NCBI GenBank assembly: GCA_023390115.1
Contig: JAEWDM010000006.1
Location: 1-64,000, forward strand
Source: Bacillota bacterium
GTDB lineage: Bacteria > Bacillota > Clostridia > Acetivibrionales > DSM-27016
Direction of reading: 5' to 3'
DNA: 64,000 bases
Below the pieces are notes generated by a model. That model did no database searches. It had not been told where the DNA came from and saw only the letters and a program-made list of their open reading frames with translations. This document shows positions 1 through 7,861 of this stretch, in pieces (the first letter of the stretch is position 1; every line of letters begins with the position of its first letter). The translations under genes and the position numbers were made by a program.

Positions 1-4
1 CCGC

Positions 5-52
5 GGGGACGGTTCTTCTCACAAATTTATGTGTGTCATAATAACCGTCCCC
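5..52. repeat. Imperfect copy of GGGGACGG palindromic repeat
   Basis: GGGGACGGTT at 5-14 is answered by its reverse complement AACCGTCCCC at 43-52, with a degenerate middle containing ACACA/TGTGT-like bases. It is a decayed relative of the perfect palindrome at 313-378. It lies just downstream of sspH (minus strand) and could fold as a hairpin at the end of that transcript. That it belongs to a dispersed REP-like family is inference from the two copies here. Confidence 0.7.
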
Positions 53-60
53 TCGACATA

Positions 61-234
61 TCAATGCATGTTTACAAGCCCGCTTACAGGCACTTCGCTT
101 TCCTTTCCGGTTTCGAGAAATCTCACCTTTGCCTTATTGCCTTTTACCGACAGTATCCAGACGGGAGAATTTTCATAAAGCACATCAATTTTTTCAGGGG
201 AATCCAGAATTTGCATTGTCATGTCTACATCCAT
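61..234 (-). CDS. sspH: H-type small acid-soluble spore protein
   Basis: A 57-residue ORF read from the minus strand, starting ATG at 234 behind AAAGGAGAT. The protein begins MDVDMTMQILDSPEKIDV and contains SPVWILSV, followed by a KVRFLETGK stretch and a VPVSGL end. This matches the SspH family pattern (M-D-V/A-x-R-x-x-x-I-L-x-S...I-x-V-x-Y-x-G-x-P-V-W-I...V-x-V-x-x-L) and its usual length of about 58-60. SspH proteins are made in the forespore and packed in the spore core. It is transcribed away from topB, and palindromic repeats lie on both sides. Plus-strand reading of the same DNA gives only an overlapping shadow ORF. I am confident of the family; the symbol is by homology. Confidence 0.85.
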   Translation of the reverse strand: MDVDMTMQILDSPEKIDVLYENSPVWILSVKGNKAKVRFLETGKESEVPVSGLVNMH

Positions 235-312
235 TTTGTAATCTCCTTTTATGATTTTTATTAGTATTTCCTATATATATGGAGTTATTACATGTTGAAG
301 CTTTATATTCAA

Positions 313-378
313 AGATGCCAAGGGGACGGTTCTTCTGACACACTTAAGTGTGTCAGAAGAACCGTCCCCTTGGCATCT
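313..378. repeat. Perfect 66-bp palindrome (GGGGACGG... REP-like)
   Basis: Two 33-base arms (313-345 and 346-378) are exact reverse complements centred on CTTAAG, with no loop. The core is GGGGACGGTTCTTCTGACAC. It lies between the divergent sspH and topB genes and shares its outer arms with the degenerate copy at 5-52. Such GC-rich palindromes in an AT-richer genome are typical of REP/MITE-like dispersed elements; whether it also acts as a bidirectional terminator is unknown. Confidence 0.85.
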
Positions 379-482
379 CCAATTTTACTTATAAAAGGTT
401 CATAATTTTATTGATTTATGATATATTATAAGCTTACAGGAGAATTTTACTTAATAGAAAATAAGGGGAGCTGATTTGATAA

Positions 483-2651
483 ATGGGAAAAATCCTGATT
501 TTAACCGAAAAGCCCTCTGTGGGGCGTGATATAGCAAAGGTTCTCGGCTGCGGGCAGAATGGAAACGGCTATATAGGGGGTGCCAGGTATATTGTAACCT
601 GGGCGCTCGGCCACTTAGTAACTCTGGCAGACCCGGAGGCCTACGGCGAAAGGTACAAGGCATGGAAGCTCGAATATCTTCCCATGCTTCCGGATAAAAT
701 GGAGCTTGTTGTTATAAAGGAGACTGCAAAGCAGTTTAATACCGTAAGGACGCTTATGAAGAGAGATGATATAGATGAGCTTATAATAGCCACCGACTCG
801 GGGCGTGAAGGTGAGCTTGTTGCAAGATGGATTATAATTAAGGCAGGCTTTAGAAAGCCTGTTAAGCGCCTGTGGATTTCCTCGCAGACCGATAAAGCCA
901 TAAAGGAGGGCTTTGGCAAGCTCAGGCCGGCAGCGGAGTATGACAACCTGTTTAAGTCGGCCCAGTGCCGTGCGGAGGCTGATTGGCTTGTGGGGCTCAA
1001 TATTACCAGGGCTCTGACTTGCAAGTATAATGCCCAGCTTTCGGCCGGCAGGGTGCAGACGCCCACACTGGCAATGGTTGTTCAGAGGGAAAATGAAATT
1101 AGAAGGTTTGTACCCAGGGATTACTGGACGATTGAAGCCGGCACAAACGGCTTTAATGTCCGGTGGCAGGACAGGCTAAACGGACAGACCAGGCTTTTTG
1201 ACAGGCAGAAGGCGGAAGATATCATATCCGCGGTTAAGGGCCGGACGGCAAAGGTTGCGGATGTGGCAAAGGAAGCAAAGAGGGAGCTTCCACCGCTCGC
1301 TTATGATCTTACCGAGCTCCAAAGGGATGCAAACCGTAAATACGGCTTTTCGGCAAAAAAGACTCTGTCTATTATGCAGAAGCTTTATGAAAGTCATAAG
1401 CTGGTCACTTACCCCAGAACCGACTCAAGGTATATTACGCAGGACATAGTTGCCACTCTTCCTGAGAGGCTTAAAAGCATTGCGGTGGGGCCTTATGCCG
1501 CTCCGGCCCAGGCGGTGCTGAGGAATAAAATCAATGCCACAAAAAGGCTGGTTGACAACAGCAGGGTTACTGACCACCATGCCATTATTCCAACTGAGCA
1601 GTATGTAAATCTGGGCGTTCTGGATAAGGAGGAGCGCAGCATATATGACCTTATAGTGAAAAGGTTTATTGCTGTTTTAAGTCCGACCTTCGAATATGAG
1701 CAGACGACGGTGAAAATTGATGCGCAGGGCCATTTGTTTTATGCAAGGGGCAAAATTGTAAAAGCGGCCGGCTGGAAGGCTGTGTATGGAGGGATTACCG
1801 ATGCTGAGGAGGAAGACGACGCGGAGGACATCGACCAGTCTCTTCCCGACATAAAAAAGGGAGCTCCTGTAAGCTTTTCATGGGTAAAGGCGGCGGCGGG
1901 AAAGACAAAGCCTCCCGCGAGGTATAATGAAGCCACTCTGCTTTCCGCAATGGAGCATCCGGGAAAGTTTGTAGACGACAAGTCCCTTCTTGAAATTATA
2001 GAAAGCACAAGCGGGCTCGGGACGCCTGCCACAAGGGCTGATATTATAGAAAAGCTCTTTGACTCCTTTTATATGGAAAGAAGGGGCAAGGAAATAATAC
2101 CGACCTCCAAGGGTATACAGCTTGTCGGCCTTGTGCCCGACGGCATAAAGTCACCTGAGCTTACTGCCAAATGGGAGCAGCAGCTCCAGCTTATAAGCAG
2201 GGGGAAGGCTAACGGGGAGATATTTATTCAGGAAATGAGGAAATACGCATCAAAGCTGGTTTCAAATGTAATTGCCAGCTCGGAAGCCTACAGACATGAC
2301 AACATGACCCGGGAAAAATGTCCCGAGTGCGGAAAATATCTGCTTGAGGTGAACGGAAAGAAGGGTAAAATGCTGGTATGCCAGGACAGGGAGTGCGGCT
2401 ACCGCAAAGGGCTGTCGATGATATCCAACGCCCGGTGTCCCGAGTGCCACAAAAAGATGGAAATACGGGGAGAGGGCGAGAACAAGAGCTTCTACTGTGT
2501 ATGCGGCTACCGGGAGAAGCTTGAGGCCTTTCAGAAGAGAAAGGGAGAGCAGGTAAGCAAACGTGAGGTAAGTCAGTTTTTAAATAAGCAGCAGGGCGAT
2601 GAAGGGATAAATTCAGCCCTGGCGGATGCGCTGTCGAAATGGAAAAGCTGA
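483..2651 (+). CDS. topB: DNA topoisomerase III (type IA)
   Basis: A 722-residue type IA topoisomerase of the TopB class, which decatenates and relaxes DNA by passing strands through a transient single-strand break. The N-terminal Toprim domain starts ILTEKPSVGRDIAKVLG, with the acidic DSGREGEL motif near residue 105-112. The catalytic tyrosine is in LVTYPRTDSRYIT at about residue 310. The C-terminus carries two four-cysteine zinc ribbons (about 612-640 and 650-675: CPECGKY...CQDRECGYRKG, then CPECHKK...CVCGYREK), usual for clostridial TopB. Start ATG at 483 follows AAGGGGAG. The gene is complete and stands alone, divergent from sspH. Confidence 0.95.
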   Translation: MGKILILTEKPSVGRDIAKVLGCGQNGNGYIGGARYIVTWALGHLVTLADPEAYGERYKAWKLEYLPMLPDKMELVVIKETAKQFNTVRTLMKRDDIDELIIATDSGREGELVARWIIIKAGFRKPVKRLWISSQTDKAIKEGFGKLRPAAEYDNLFKSAQCRAEADWLVGLNITRALTCKYNAQLSAGRVQTPTLAMVVQRENEIRRFVPRDYWTIEAGTNGFNVRWQDRLNGQTRLFDRQKAEDIISAVKGRTAKVADVAKEAKRELPPLAYDLTELQRDANRKYGFSAKKTLSIMQKLYESHKLVTYPRTDSRYITQDIVATLPERLKSIAVGPYAAPAQAVLRNKINATKRLVDNSRVTDHHAIIPTEQYVNLGVLDKEERSIYDLIVKRFIAVLSPTFEYEQTTVKIDAQGHLFYARGKIVKAAGWKAVYGGITDAEEEDDAEDIDQSLPDIKKGAPVSFSWVKAAAGKTKPPARYNEATLLSAMEHPGKFVDDKSLLEIIESTSGLGTPATRADIIEKLFDSFYMERRGKEIIPTSKGIQLVGLVPDGIKSPELTAKWEQQLQLISRGKANGEIFIQEMRKYASKLVSNVIASSEAYRHDNMTREKCPECGKYLLEVNGKKGKMLVCQDRECGYRKGLSMISNARCPECHKKMEIRGEGENKSFYCVCGYREKLEAFQKRKGEQVSKREVSQFLNKQQGDEGINSALADALSKWKS

Positions 2652-2761
2652 TCCCGAGTAGTCTTGCTTAAAATATTGCCTTCCTCTATCCCTCCTCAAT
2701 ATGCTAAAATAAGGTTAGACTGAAATAAAATTTATGAAGGTATTTTGGAGGATTATACGAA

Positions 2762-3526
2762 GTGGAAAAGAATTCGGCTTTTAAGAATACATACCGTATA
2801 GGTCTTAGTGATGTGGATTTTACAAAGAGATTGAAGCTAAGCACGCTGCTGGGCTATTTTCAGGAGGCTGCCAGCATGCATGCGGACAACCTGGGGATCG
2901 GAGTTGATGCCATAGAGAAAAGCTATGGAATAGCATGGATTCTGATTCGCATAAGGGTGGACGTTATGGAATACCCTGTATGGAATGATGAAATTTCTAT
3001 AGAAACCTGGCATCTCAAAACTAAAAAGTTTGAATTCCAACGGGACTTTTTAGTACGGGACTCAAAAGGCAGGATAGTCATTAGAGCTGTTTCAAGCTGG
3101 GTTATACTTGACTTGAAAACAAGGGAGCTTAAAAAGACGGAATTGCTTGACATTAATTACCCTCCCGGGACAGAGGAAAGGGCCATTGATTGCAGGCTGG
3201 GGAAATTAAAGGCTTTCGGACAGCCTGAATTTGCGTATAAAAAGGTAATAGGATACAGTGATATTGACATAAACGGACACCTTAACAATTCCAGATATGT
3301 TGACTTTGCAATGGACTGCTTTACGGTTGAGGCTCATAGAAGGTATTTTATAAAATCAATGCAGGTCAGCTATGTTAATGAAGCACTGCCGGGGGACTCT
3401 ATCGTATTTTACAGGGACATATCGTCACTGAATTCAAATTTGATATATATTGAGGGAATCAGCGAAAAAAATGATGCGGTAATATTTAAGGCGCAGGCAG
3501 AGATTGACGAAACAGTCCATTCTTGA
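2762..3526 (+). CDS. Acyl-ACP thioesterase (FatA-like)
   Basis: A 254-residue double hot-dog protein of the acyl-ACP thioesterase family (Acyl-ACP_TE), which hydrolyses acyl-ACP to free fatty acid. The first hot-dog begins near NTYRIGLSDVDFTKRLKLS and the second near residue 155 (YKKVIGYSDIDINGHLNNS). The DINGHLNNSRY segment carries the conserved Asn/His of the active site. GTG start at 2762 follows TTTTGGAGGA at 2740-2750. The stop overlaps a reading frame upstream of the next gene, and only 19 bases separate it from the ZapA start, so the two are probably cotranscribed. Complete and of usual length for bacterial members. Confidence 0.88.
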   Translation: MEKNSAFKNTYRIGLSDVDFTKRLKLSTLLGYFQEAASMHADNLGIGVDAIEKSYGIAWILIRIRVDVMEYPVWNDEISIETWHLKTKKFEFQRDFLVRDSKGRIVIRAVSSWVILDLKTRELKKTELLDINYPPGTEERAIDCRLGKLKAFGQPEFAYKKVIGYSDIDINGHLNNSRYVDFAMDCFTVEAHRRYFIKSMQVSYVNEALPGDSIVFYRDISSLNSNLIYIEGISEKNDAVIFKAQAEIDETVHS

Positions 3527-3545
3527 CGAGCGAGGAGAGCGGGTA

Positions 3546-4508
3546 ATGATACGGAAAAATAAAGCGGAGGTTTGTATATACGGCAGTAATTATACTGTTG
3601 TAGGAACTGAATCGGAGGAGTATTTACATAAGGTTTCTACATATATTGATAAAAAGATGAAGGACATTGCCCGGTCAAAGAGCACCTTGAGCACTTCAAT
3701 GGTGGCTGTGCTGGCTGCTATCAATATTGCCGATGATTATTTTAAAAATATTGCTGAGGTAGATAAGGCAAAGCAGGAGCTTCAAAAGTATTCCAGGGAA
3801 ATTGAGAGGCTTAAGGATGAATGTCTGCGCAAGGAAAAGGAGCTGCGTAAGGAAGCGGAGCACATGAAAATCAGTTCAGAGGAGAAGAAGGCTCTGGCTG
3901 TTGAAATAGAGCGTCTCAAGGAGCGGCATGGCCATAAGGAAAATGAACTGGAAAAGCACAGGGAAAGGCTGGAGACGGAATGCCGGGAAAGGATTGAGCA
4001 GGCACAGGAGGCAGAGAAGCTGAAGCAAGAGGCCGAGGAAAGAGAAGAAATCCTCGCAAAGCAGCTTTATGATTTAGAGAGCGGATATAAGCGGATGGAA
4101 GGGCAGCTTGAGCATGGCAGCGAAAGCGTCAGGAAGGAGTATGAAAATCAGGCGGAGGAATTGGAGCTTGAGAGAGGGCTAAGGGCGGAGCTGGAGCTGA
4201 GGCGGCAGGAATTAGAACGTGAGCTGCGGGACGCCAAGCTTAAATATAATGAATTGGAAACAAGTCTTACGGAAGAGAACAGAATACTCAAGCAGCAGCA
4301 GGAGGACAGGCTGGAAGAAATAAGAGCGCAGGAGCGGCTGAGACAAGAGGCGGAGGAAAAGCATGAAGCCCTTGCAGGAGAGCTGTCACATTTAAAGAGT
4401 GAATACAGCCAGATGGAGGAGCTTCTGTTTGAAGAGTGCGGCAGGCTGAAGTCGGAGTACCAGAAGAGAGAGGAAGAGCTGCTCAAAAGGATTGAAACGC
4501 TTGCATGA
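3546..4508 (+). CDS. zapA: ZapA-like cell-division protein with long coiled coil
   Basis: The first about 85 residues match ZapA (KAEVCIYGSNYTVVGTES...HKVSTYIDKKM), including the STSMVAVLAAINIADDYF helix. ZapA binds FtsZ and promotes its bundling at the Z-ring. The usual protein is only about 85-110 residues, but here about 230 more follow, almost wholly charged heptad-like coiled coil rich in Glu, Arg, Lys and Leu, with no second folded domain visible. I chose ATG 3546, preceded by GAGGAGAGCGGG; the frame is open further up to a TTG at 3504, but that overlaps the thioesterase end and lacks a fitting RBS. ZapA identity is secure for the N-terminus; the role of the tail is unknown. Confidence 0.8.
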   Translation: MIRKNKAEVCIYGSNYTVVGTESEEYLHKVSTYIDKKMKDIARSKSTLSTSMVAVLAAINIADDYFKNIAEVDKAKQELQKYSREIERLKDECLRKEKELRKEAEHMKISSEEKKALAVEIERLKERHGHKENELEKHRERLETECRERIEQAQEAEKLKQEAEEREEILAKQLYDLESGYKRMEGQLEHGSESVRKEYENQAEELELERGLRAELELRRQELERELRDAKLKYNELETSLTEENRILKQQQEDRLEEIRAQERLRQEAEEKHEALAGELSHLKSEYSQMEELLFEECGRLKSEYQKREEELLKRIETLA

Positions 4509-4684
4509 AAAGCTTAACGGCAAATATTAAAAAAACCTTTATCTGAGTGGTTTAAAATTTAGCAAATCTTGATTAAAAACAAATTTTATTTTACAATAAT
4601 ATTTGTCTTGAATTAAGATGATAGAATTACAGCTTAATGTTAAAAGATTCACAAATAAATTTATATAGTTAAGGAGAAAAGGCT

Positions 4685-5893
4685 ATGACGAAAATTAAAA
4701 TGAATGTCCCTCTGGTAGAGATGGACGGAGACGAGATGACCAGAATTATCTGGAAAATGATAAAGGATATACTTCTTTTGCCCTACATAGACCTGAAAAC
4801 TGAATATTATGACCTGGGACTTACACACAGGGATAAAACTGATGATCAGGTTACCGTGGACGCGGCTGTGGCTACAAAAAAATACGGTGTCGCCGTAAAA
4901 TGTGCTACAATCACACCCAACGCCCAGAGGGTAGAGGAATACAAGCTCAAGCAGATGTGGAAAAGCCCCAACGGTACTATAAGAGCTATTCTGGACGGCA
5001 CTGTTTTTCGTGCTCCCATCGTTATAGACAGCATAAAGCCGTCGGTTAAGACATGGACAAAGCCTATTACCATTGCAAGACATGCATATGGGGATGTATA
5101 CAGGGATGTTGAATACAGGCTTGAGGGCCCGGGAAAGGCCGAGCTTGTGTTTACCCCGGAGAACGGAGAGGTTGTAAGGCAGACAATACATGATTTCAAG
5201 GGTGCGGGTATTATTCTGGGAATGCACAACATTGACGATTCAATACAAAGCTTTGCAAGAGCGTGCTTTGGATACGCCCTTGACATTAAGCAGGATTTGT
5301 GGTTTGCCACAAAGGACACCATTTCAAAAAAATATGACCATACCTTTAAGGACATATTCCAGGAGATTTTTGATGCCGAATACAGGCAAAGCTTTGCAGA
5401 TGCAGGGATTGAATACTTTTATACCCTTATAGATGATGCGGTAGCCCGTGTAATAAGATCTGAGGGCGGCTTTATATGGGCCTGCAAGAACTATGACGGA
5501 GATGTTATGTCGGATATGGTTGCCACCGCCTTCGGAAGCCTGGCAATGATGACATCGGTGCTTGTCTCTCCTGAGGGCTACTATGAGTACGAGGCAGCCC
5601 ATGGCACCGTCACAAGGCATTACTACCAGTATCTTAAGGGAATGGAGACTTCCACAAATGCAATGGCTACATTGTTTGCGTGGACCGGGGCCCTGCGCAA
5701 GCGTGCCGAACTGGATGGAATAGCTGAGCTGGCTGATTTTGCCGATAAGCTGGAGGCCGTGTCAATAAAGACAATAGAGGAAGGGACAATGACGAAGGAC
5801 CTTGCCCAGCTTTCGGAGGTGCCTGAAAAGAAGGTTGTAAATACTGAGGATTTTCTTAAGGAGATTAAGGTGCGCTTAGACGCCATGATGTGA
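4685..5893 (+). CDS. icd: NADP-dependent isocitrate dehydrogenase (dimeric, eukaryote-like)
   Basis: A 402-residue isocitrate dehydrogenase that oxidises isocitrate to 2-oxoglutarate and CO2, reducing NADP. The N-terminus VPLVEMDGDEMTRIIW and the block KSPNGTIRAILDGTVFR are signatures of the type II homodimeric family shared with eukaryotes, not the E. coli-type enzyme. AAHGTVTRHYYQY near residue 308 is the conserved coenzyme-binding segment. ATG 4685 follows TTAAGGAGAAAAGG. In anaerobes it supplies 2-oxoglutarate for glutamate. About 176 bases of AT-rich DNA precede it, so it likely has its own promoter, although I could not place one with confidence. Confidence 0.93.
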   Translation: MTKIKMNVPLVEMDGDEMTRIIWKMIKDILLLPYIDLKTEYYDLGLTHRDKTDDQVTVDAAVATKKYGVAVKCATITPNAQRVEEYKLKQMWKSPNGTIRAILDGTVFRAPIVIDSIKPSVKTWTKPITIARHAYGDVYRDVEYRLEGPGKAELVFTPENGEVVRQTIHDFKGAGIILGMHNIDDSIQSFARACFGYALDIKQDLWFATKDTISKKYDHTFKDIFQEIFDAEYRQSFADAGIEYFYTLIDDAVARVIRSEGGFIWACKNYDGDVMSDMVATAFGSLAMMTSVLVSPEGYYEYEAAHGTVTRHYYQYLKGMETSTNAMATLFAWTGALRKRAELDGIAELADFADKLEAVSIKTIEEGTMTKDLAQLSEVPEKKVVNTEDFLKEIKVRLDAMM

Positions 5894-5921
5894 TTTGTGC
5901 CGGTTAAGGAGTGTATGTACA

Positions 5922-6602
5922 ATGAAAAAAGCGGTTGTTTTGTTATCGGGGGGTATGGATTCCACTACGGTTTTATATATTGCAAAGTCTCAGGGGTATG
6001 AAGTATATGCGCTGTCCTTTGACTACGGGCAGAGGCACAAAAAGGAGCTGGACTGTGCTAAAAGAATAGCGGACAGGGCCGGGGTAAAGGACCATGTAAT
6101 AGTGACAACAAATATGAATGCATGGGGAGGCTCTGCCCTTACGGACGATAAAATTGATGTTCCGGACAGGGATGAGAGCAGCAAGGATATTCCAATCACT
6201 TATGTCCCGGCAAGAAATATGATTTTTCTATCCTATGCCGCTTCCTATGCGGAGGTTGTCGGAGCGCAGGATATTTTCATAGGGGTGAGTGAGGTTGATT
6301 ACTCAGGCTATGTTGACTGCAGGCAGGAGTTTATAGACGCAATGGAAAATGCAATCAACATGGGCATCGTCTGTGCCGTTGAGAAAGGAAAAAGGATAAA
6401 AATACAGGCACCTCTTGTGCACATGAAAAAGTCGGATGAAATAAAGCTGGGTGCGTCTCTTGGAGCGGACTACGGCCTTACATGGACGTGCTACAGGGGG
6501 GAAGAGGAGGCCTGCGGGACCTGCGACAGCTGTGTGCTGCGCTTAAGGGCCTTTGAAGAGGCCGGTATGCGGGACGAGGTAAGGTATAAAAGCCGGGGAT
6601 AA
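5922..6602 (+). CDS. queC: 7-cyano-7-deazaguanine (preQ0) synthase
   Basis: QueC converts 7-carboxy-7-deazaguanine and ammonia to preQ0 with ATP, on the path to queuosine in tRNA. The 226-residue protein begins MKKAVVLLSGGMDSTT, the SGGMDST PP-loop of the adenine nucleotide alpha hydrolase fold. The C-terminus holds the zinc-binding cysteines in CYRGEEEACGTCDSC. ATG 5922 was chosen because TTAAGGAGTG precedes it by eight bases; the frame extends to 5895 without support. It is 28 bases behind icd and may be cotranscribed. The usual partners queD, queE and folE are not in this window. Confidence 0.93.
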   Translation: MKKAVVLLSGGMDSTTVLYIAKSQGYEVYALSFDYGQRHKKELDCAKRIADRAGVKDHVIVTTNMNAWGGSALTDDKIDVPDRDESSKDIPITYVPARNMIFLSYAASYAEVVGAQDIFIGVSEVDYSGYVDCRQEFIDAMENAINMGIVCAVEKGKRIKIQAPLVHMKKSDEIKLGASLGADYGLTWTCYRGEEEACGTCDSCVLRLRAFEEAGMRDEVRYKSRG

Positions 6603-6647
6603 ATAAAAATTATCTAAAAACCATCGTATTATATTATCGTTTCGTAC

Positions 6648-6685
6648 GGACAGGCCCCCGTGGTTACCTGCTTCCATGCCTGTCC
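6648..6685 (+). terminator. Hairpin after queC
   Basis: GGACAGGC at 6648-6655 pairs with GCCTGTCC at 6678-6685 across a 22-base loop. It lies in the 194-base gap between the convergent queC and DUF2812 genes. The downstream CCGTGTTTTGC has only a short T run, so it is a weak or bidirectional terminator candidate. Confidence 0.4.
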
Positions 6686-6796
6686 CCGTGTTTTGCGCTT
6701 TTGGACAGTTATAGAGTGGTTTTCAGGTAGCTTGCGGGCGGGTCACCGGGGTACCTCCCCTACGATTTGTATGATACAACGAAAATGATTTGGCTT

Positions 6797-7333
6797 CTAT
6801 CTTTCGATGCTTTGCTGGATTTTTGCTATAACCCTCCACAGGTAATATGAAACAGCGCCAAGAAATGCCGCTTGCAGCACAAGCTCGGGAATACCGTCTG
6901 TTTTTCCGAAATATATTTTGATTCCTATGCCTGTAAAGGTTCCCAGAATTCCCGCAAGAAAAAGTATTAAGCAGGCTGCTACCGCATTCCGGGTTCTTTT
7001 GTTCCTTTTTACTATGCTTTCTTTATCGGAGAAGGATTCAGGGCGGATATCCTTGTACTCCTTTCTCCAGACAAAGCAATTCGACATCCTGCCTACCAGC
7101 TCCCAGCCGAACTGACTGTATATGTCTACATAGTCTTTACGGGGGAAAGCGTTTAAATCAAATACATACCTGTATTTTTTTGGTCCGGTCTTATTGAAGG
7201 TCATCCTTATTGAGCTGAACTGTCCTATTCTGTCAATATTCCAGCCCTCTGAAGCAAGATTTTCCATCCACTCCTCATAATCGGCGGGCACAACCTTCCT
7301 GAAGAGTGCAAACCATATTGCTTTTTTGTGCAT
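6797..7333 (-). CDS. DUF2812-family membrane protein
   Basis: A 178-residue protein whose first about 110 residues match DUF2812 (WFALFRKVVPADYEEWMENLASEGWN...YRYVFDLN), a cytosolic domain usually encoded beside a PadR regulator. The C-terminal third has two predicted membrane helices (about 125-145 and 150-168). Start ATG 7333 lies one base after the PadR stop, with AAAGGAG inside the end of the PadR gene, so translation is coupled. By context it is the regulated partner of the PadR repressor, often suspected to respond to membrane-active compounds. The molecular function is not known. Confidence 0.8.
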   Translation of the reverse strand: MHKKAIWFALFRKVVPADYEEWMENLASEGWNIDRIGQFSSIRMTFNKTGPKKYRYVFDLNAFPRKDYVDIYSQFGWELVGRMSNCFVWRKEYKDIRPESFSDKESIVKRNKRTRNAVAACLILFLAGILGTFTGIGIKIYFGKTDGIPELVLQAAFLGAVSYYLWRVIAKIQQSIER

Positions 7334-7334
7334 A

Positions 7335-7652
7335 CTATACCAACTCCTTTGCTATCAAATATAATTCACAAATTCTTGCAGCTTCCAAGCTCAGGATTTC
7401 CCTGCCCGGTTCTGTGATAATGTATTCTTTTTTTCTTTCAGCTTCTTTTGTAGGAATAATGAGACCGTCATGCTCCAATTTTGCAATACTTTGATATATC
7501 GTCCCAGCACCAAGAATAATCCTTCCGTTTGTCAGCTTTTGGACATGCTGCATGATTCCATAGCCGTGCCTTTCTTCGTTTAGTGATGACAGAATATAGA
7601 ACATTGTTTCACTCATAGGTATGAAGCGTTTTTTTAATTTATCAATATTCAT
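7335..7652 (-). CDS. PadR-family transcriptional regulator
   Basis: A 105-residue PadR-type winged-helix repressor. It contains the typical SETMFYILSSLNEERHGYGI and GTIYQSIAKLEHDGLI segments, the latter being the recognition helix. It lacks a long C-terminal helical domain, so it is the short PadR-s2 type. I chose ATG 7652 because AAGGAGGAATTGTTA precedes it; a TTG two codons earlier would sit too close to the RBS. The 19-base inverted repeat upstream overlaps its own promoter, so autorepression is likely. It forms an operon with the DUF2812 gene. Confidence 0.88.
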   Translation of the reverse strand: MNIDKLKKRFIPMSETMFYILSSLNEERHGYGIMQHVQKLTNGRIILGAGTIYQSIAKLEHDGLIIPTKEAERKKEYIITEPGREILSLEAARICELYLIAKELV

Positions 7653-7680
7653 TAACAATTCCTCCTTATAGCGCCTTATG

Positions 7681-7733
7681 ATATATCATGATGTGATATA
7701 CACAATATATCACATCATGATATATTGTGTCAA
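7681..7733 (-). promoter_or_regulatory. PadR operator overlapping sigma-A promoter
   Basis: Two 19-base arms, 7681-7699 and 7707-7725, are exact inverted repeats with core TATCATGATGTGATA. On the minus strand a TTGACA box (7733-7728) is followed 18 bases later by TATATT, so the promoter of padR-DUF2812 lies inside the dyad. PadR repressors bind such ATG/CAT dyads. Assignment to this PadR is by position. Confidence 0.8.
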
Positions 7734-7861
7734 GAAATTTTGTGAAAGCATTAAATAGTATAATATATTGTAATAGGCACTTGGAAGTGGTATAGTTATG
7801 TTAAAACATGACCAGAATATTATATAGATTCTTCTAATAGGGTTTTAAAAAGAGGTATATT

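Noticed and set aside
31..264. Plus-strand 77-codon ORF
   Set aside because: Overlaps sspH on the other strand, which has the RBS and a clear family pattern.
4148..4486. Minus-strand Ser-rich ORF of 112 codons
   Set aside because: Shadow of the ZapA coiled-coil region; Glu/Leu/Arg-rich coding reads as Ser-rich on the other strand.
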